NCBI GenBank assembly: GCA_030696465.1
Contig: JAUYSE010000105.1
Location: 1 to 7,257 of the forward strand
Direction of reading: 5' to 3'
DNA from: Legionellaceae bacterium
GTDB lineage: Bacteria; Pseudomonadota; Gammaproteobacteria; Legionellales; Legionellaceae
Length of the DNA: 7,257 bases
The notes under the pieces are model-generated. The model had not been told where the DNA came from. It saw only the letters and a list, made by a program, of their open reading frames with translations, and did no database searches. This document shows positions 5,946 to 7,257 of this stretch, piece by piece. Position numbers and translations under genes: made by a program. The number at the start of each line of letters is the position of its first letter. The stretch's first letter is position 1.

Positions 5946-7037
5946 ATGCCAGATAATAATAGCATCTCTGTTGAAAGACACCAACGTAATTGTGCAACCG
6001 ATTTTGAGCGTCTCATTAGAACACTACATGCTAAACCAACCCCACACATAGAGATTTTTCAGCAACAATGCGACAGTATCATACAAACGCTCTTAACCTA
6101 TCTGCATGAGCATCCACAAAATGTCTTATCAGACTACTCAACCCTTAATCTGGTTGAGGAGCCTTTGACTGCTGCCTTTTTTGCAGAAGCAATTGCCCGC
6201 TATTATTCCCGCAATAATATAGAAAGCCCCGCTGGATGGTGGAGTCAAGCAAGCTATTACCACGCTTTATTTATCATGCGTAATGCAGAGATCTTCTTAA
6301 TTAAACAACACTGGCATCAACGCATCATGGAATGCGTAAAACAATTCATTGAACAGGATGAAGCGTTAGCACAACACAATGCTGAGTACTTCGCAACAGA
6401 AAACAGCTACTACACCGCTGTCATTTTTGAAGCCCTTGCTCAAAAAAACAGGGCACCTCATGCCTACCTATACGCTGCATTTTACTATATGCAACTACCT
6501 TCTACATTACATGTAGCACACATTAAACAATGTTTATCCCACTATCTACAAATACACCCAACCTCCAATAACAGGGAGAGTGTTCTACAAGATATATGCA
6601 CTGTATTAGCATATGAAAATATTCATTTGCTTACGGAGCAACTACCCTTGTTTATGGCATCACTTTACAATGCGTACGCGTTAAAATACTTGCATATTCC
6701 TTCATTGGTAAGAGAACTATCTCAGAAAGCGGGAGACTTATATAATCTCGTACCTGCCACTTATTTTTTAGCGAAAACTTGCCACTTTCAAGCACAACAT
6801 TATGGAGAGACGCATACCCAGGGATTTTTTGCGCCGAGAAACAATACTCAACGAGCTCTCCCCACTCGAAAAAGCCATGAGAATCATAACGGCCAACATC
6901 AGCCTTATCTATATTCGCAGCATCTTCCCCCTGCAAGCAATACCCCCTCAGTCAGACAGAGGCAGCATAATCCTGCTTCATCCAGAATTTCAACGGATCA
7001 ACCCGAGACGGCATCTTCACACAATGGAGTTTGGTAA
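5946..7037 (+). CDS. Unrecognised, probably alpha-helical protein with a likely frameshifted C-terminus
   Basis: I do not recognise this 363-residue protein. Residues 1 to about 290 are rich in Leu, Ala, Tyr, His and Gln in helix-like blocks (for example WWSQASYYHALFIM and YLYAAFYYMQLPS), suggesting stacked helices, perhaps TPR-like. There is no signal peptide or clear membrane segment. The start is set at 5946 because AGGA (5936-5939) lies 6 nt upstream; an in-frame GTG at 5928 has no ribosome site. After a run of six T at 6825-6830 (Phe294-Phe295) the sequence turns into a tail rich in Asn, His, Gln, Ser and Pro. The next frame, open from 6772 to 7041, reads as a more ordinary protein (RRETILNELSPLEKAMRII and onward). 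Removing one T would join the two into a 364-residue protein, so the annotated tail may be artefactual or the gene truly mutated. Confidence 0.6.
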   Translation: MPDNNSISVERHQRNCATDFERLIRTLHAKPTPHIEIFQQQCDSIIQTLLTYLHEHPQNVLSDYSTLNLVEEPLTAAFFAEAIARYYSRNNIESPAGWWSQASYYHALFIMRNAEIFLIKQHWHQRIMECVKQFIEQDEALAQHNAEYFATENSYYTAVIFEALAQKNRAPHAYLYAAFYYMQLPSTLHVAHIKQCLSHYLQIHPTSNNRESVLQDICTVLAYENIHLLTEQLPLFMASLYNAYALKYLHIPSLVRELSQKAGDLYNLVPATYFLAKTCHFQAQHYGETHTQGFFAPRNNTQRALPTRKSHENHNGQHQPYLYSQHLPPASNTPSVRQRQHNPASSRISTDQPETASSHNGVW

Positions 7038-7041
7038 ATAA
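6825..7041 (+). other. Alternative C-terminal frame after a T6 tract (probable frameshift)
   Basis: If one T of the six at 6825-6830 is removed, the unknown gene continues as QGFLRRETILNELSPLEKAM and runs to the TAA at 7039-7041, two codons' width from the stop of the unshifted frame (7035-7037). This tail has hydrophobic and charged residues spaced as in helices and strands (for example IITANISLIYIRSIFPLQAI), unlike the polar tail of the unshifted frame. A read error, a real mutation, or slippage at the T-run could each explain it. Confidence 0.5.
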
Positions 7042-7055
7042 CTCACCTTACGTAT

Positions 7056-7088
7056 CCACCGCTATCTTTTGCGAGAAAATAGCGGTGG
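7056..7088 (+). terminator. Strong hairpin after the unknown gene; possible terminator without a T-run
   Basis: CCACCGCTAT (7056-7065) pairs perfectly with ATAGCGGTGG (7079-7088) around a 13-nt loop, 15 bp after the stop codon. The position suits a 3'-end structure, but no T-run follows on either strand, so intrinsic termination is not supported. It may protect the mRNA 3' end or act with another factor. Confidence 0.4.
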
Positions 7089-7153
7089 TCGTGACTTGAC
7101 CCCACAGTCATTCCCACATGAATTCCCGCCTAATTATATTAGTGGTACCAAGG

Positions 7154-7257
7154 CTTATCGAATAAAGGGCTTTCGTAAACACGCATAAAGTCATCCTGAC
7201 GCTCTCACGGCGCGTCCTTGCGCCGTGAAGGTTTACGAAAGCCCTTTATTCGAAAAG
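7154..7257. repeat. 104-bp MITE-like palindromic element
   Basis: Terminal inverted repeats of 27 bp (7154-7180 and 7231-7257) match except at one position, with the inner 22 bp perfect. The 50-bp centre holds a further 9-bp perfect hairpin, TCACGGCGC (7205-7213) with GCGCCGTGA (7220-7228) over a 6-nt loop. There is no coding capacity, so it would need a transposase supplied in trans if mobile. The right repeat ends exactly at the window edge, so the true right boundary and any target duplication cannot be seen. Confidence 0.7.

Noticed and set aside
6652..6936. Minus-strand open frame of 94 codons opposite the end of the unknown gene
   Set aside because: No ribosome site or promoter is seen and it is antisense to the frameshift region; it is best explained as a shadow frame.

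Overview
The window reads as chromosomal DNA of an AT-rich gammaproteobacterium. The gene families (an APC permease of the aspartate-symporter type, a YbbO-like reductase, a Nit1-like amidase), Shine-Dalgarno sites of the AGGAGG type, and intergenic gaps loaded with long palindromes together recall Legionellales/Coxiellaceae-type genomes. That placement is an inference from protein style and repeat content; no rRNA or other marker gene is present. There are no tRNA or rRNA genes, no transposase and no CRISPR array.

Layout, left to right. (1) The 3' end of a polysaccharide deacetylase gene enters from the left edge on the plus strand. It converges, with only 4 bp between the stops, on a three-gene minus-strand cluster read from right to left: Nit1-like deaminated-glutathione amidase (3903-3100), YbbO-like short-chain dehydrogenase (3025-2180) and amino acid permease (2120-513). 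Gaps of 74 and 59 bp without clear terminators suggest one transcript. (2) From a shared AT-rich promoter region at 3904-3980 an endonuclease/exonuclease/phosphatase-family hydrolase (3981-4709) runs the other way. (3) A 427-bp gap (4710-5136) holds three tandem copies of a 22-bp unit, a long palindrome built from two smaller hairpins, and a second, unrelated long palindrome. (4) A minimal stand-alone PspC-domain membrane protein (5137-5367, plus) converges on a secreted cupin protein (5811-5377, minus). (5) A divergent promoter region leads to an unrecognised, probably helical protein (5946-7037, plus), whose last 70 residues look out of frame after a run of six T. (6) The right end (7042-7257) holds a strong hairpin and a 104-bp palindromic, MITE-like element that ends exactly at the window edge.

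Functionally, the minus-strand cluster is plausibly housekeeping: amino acid uptake, NADPH-dependent carbonyl reduction and repair of a damaged glutathione derivative. No defence or secretion system is evident. The most unusual material is the non-coding repeat content and the probable frameshift in the last gene.
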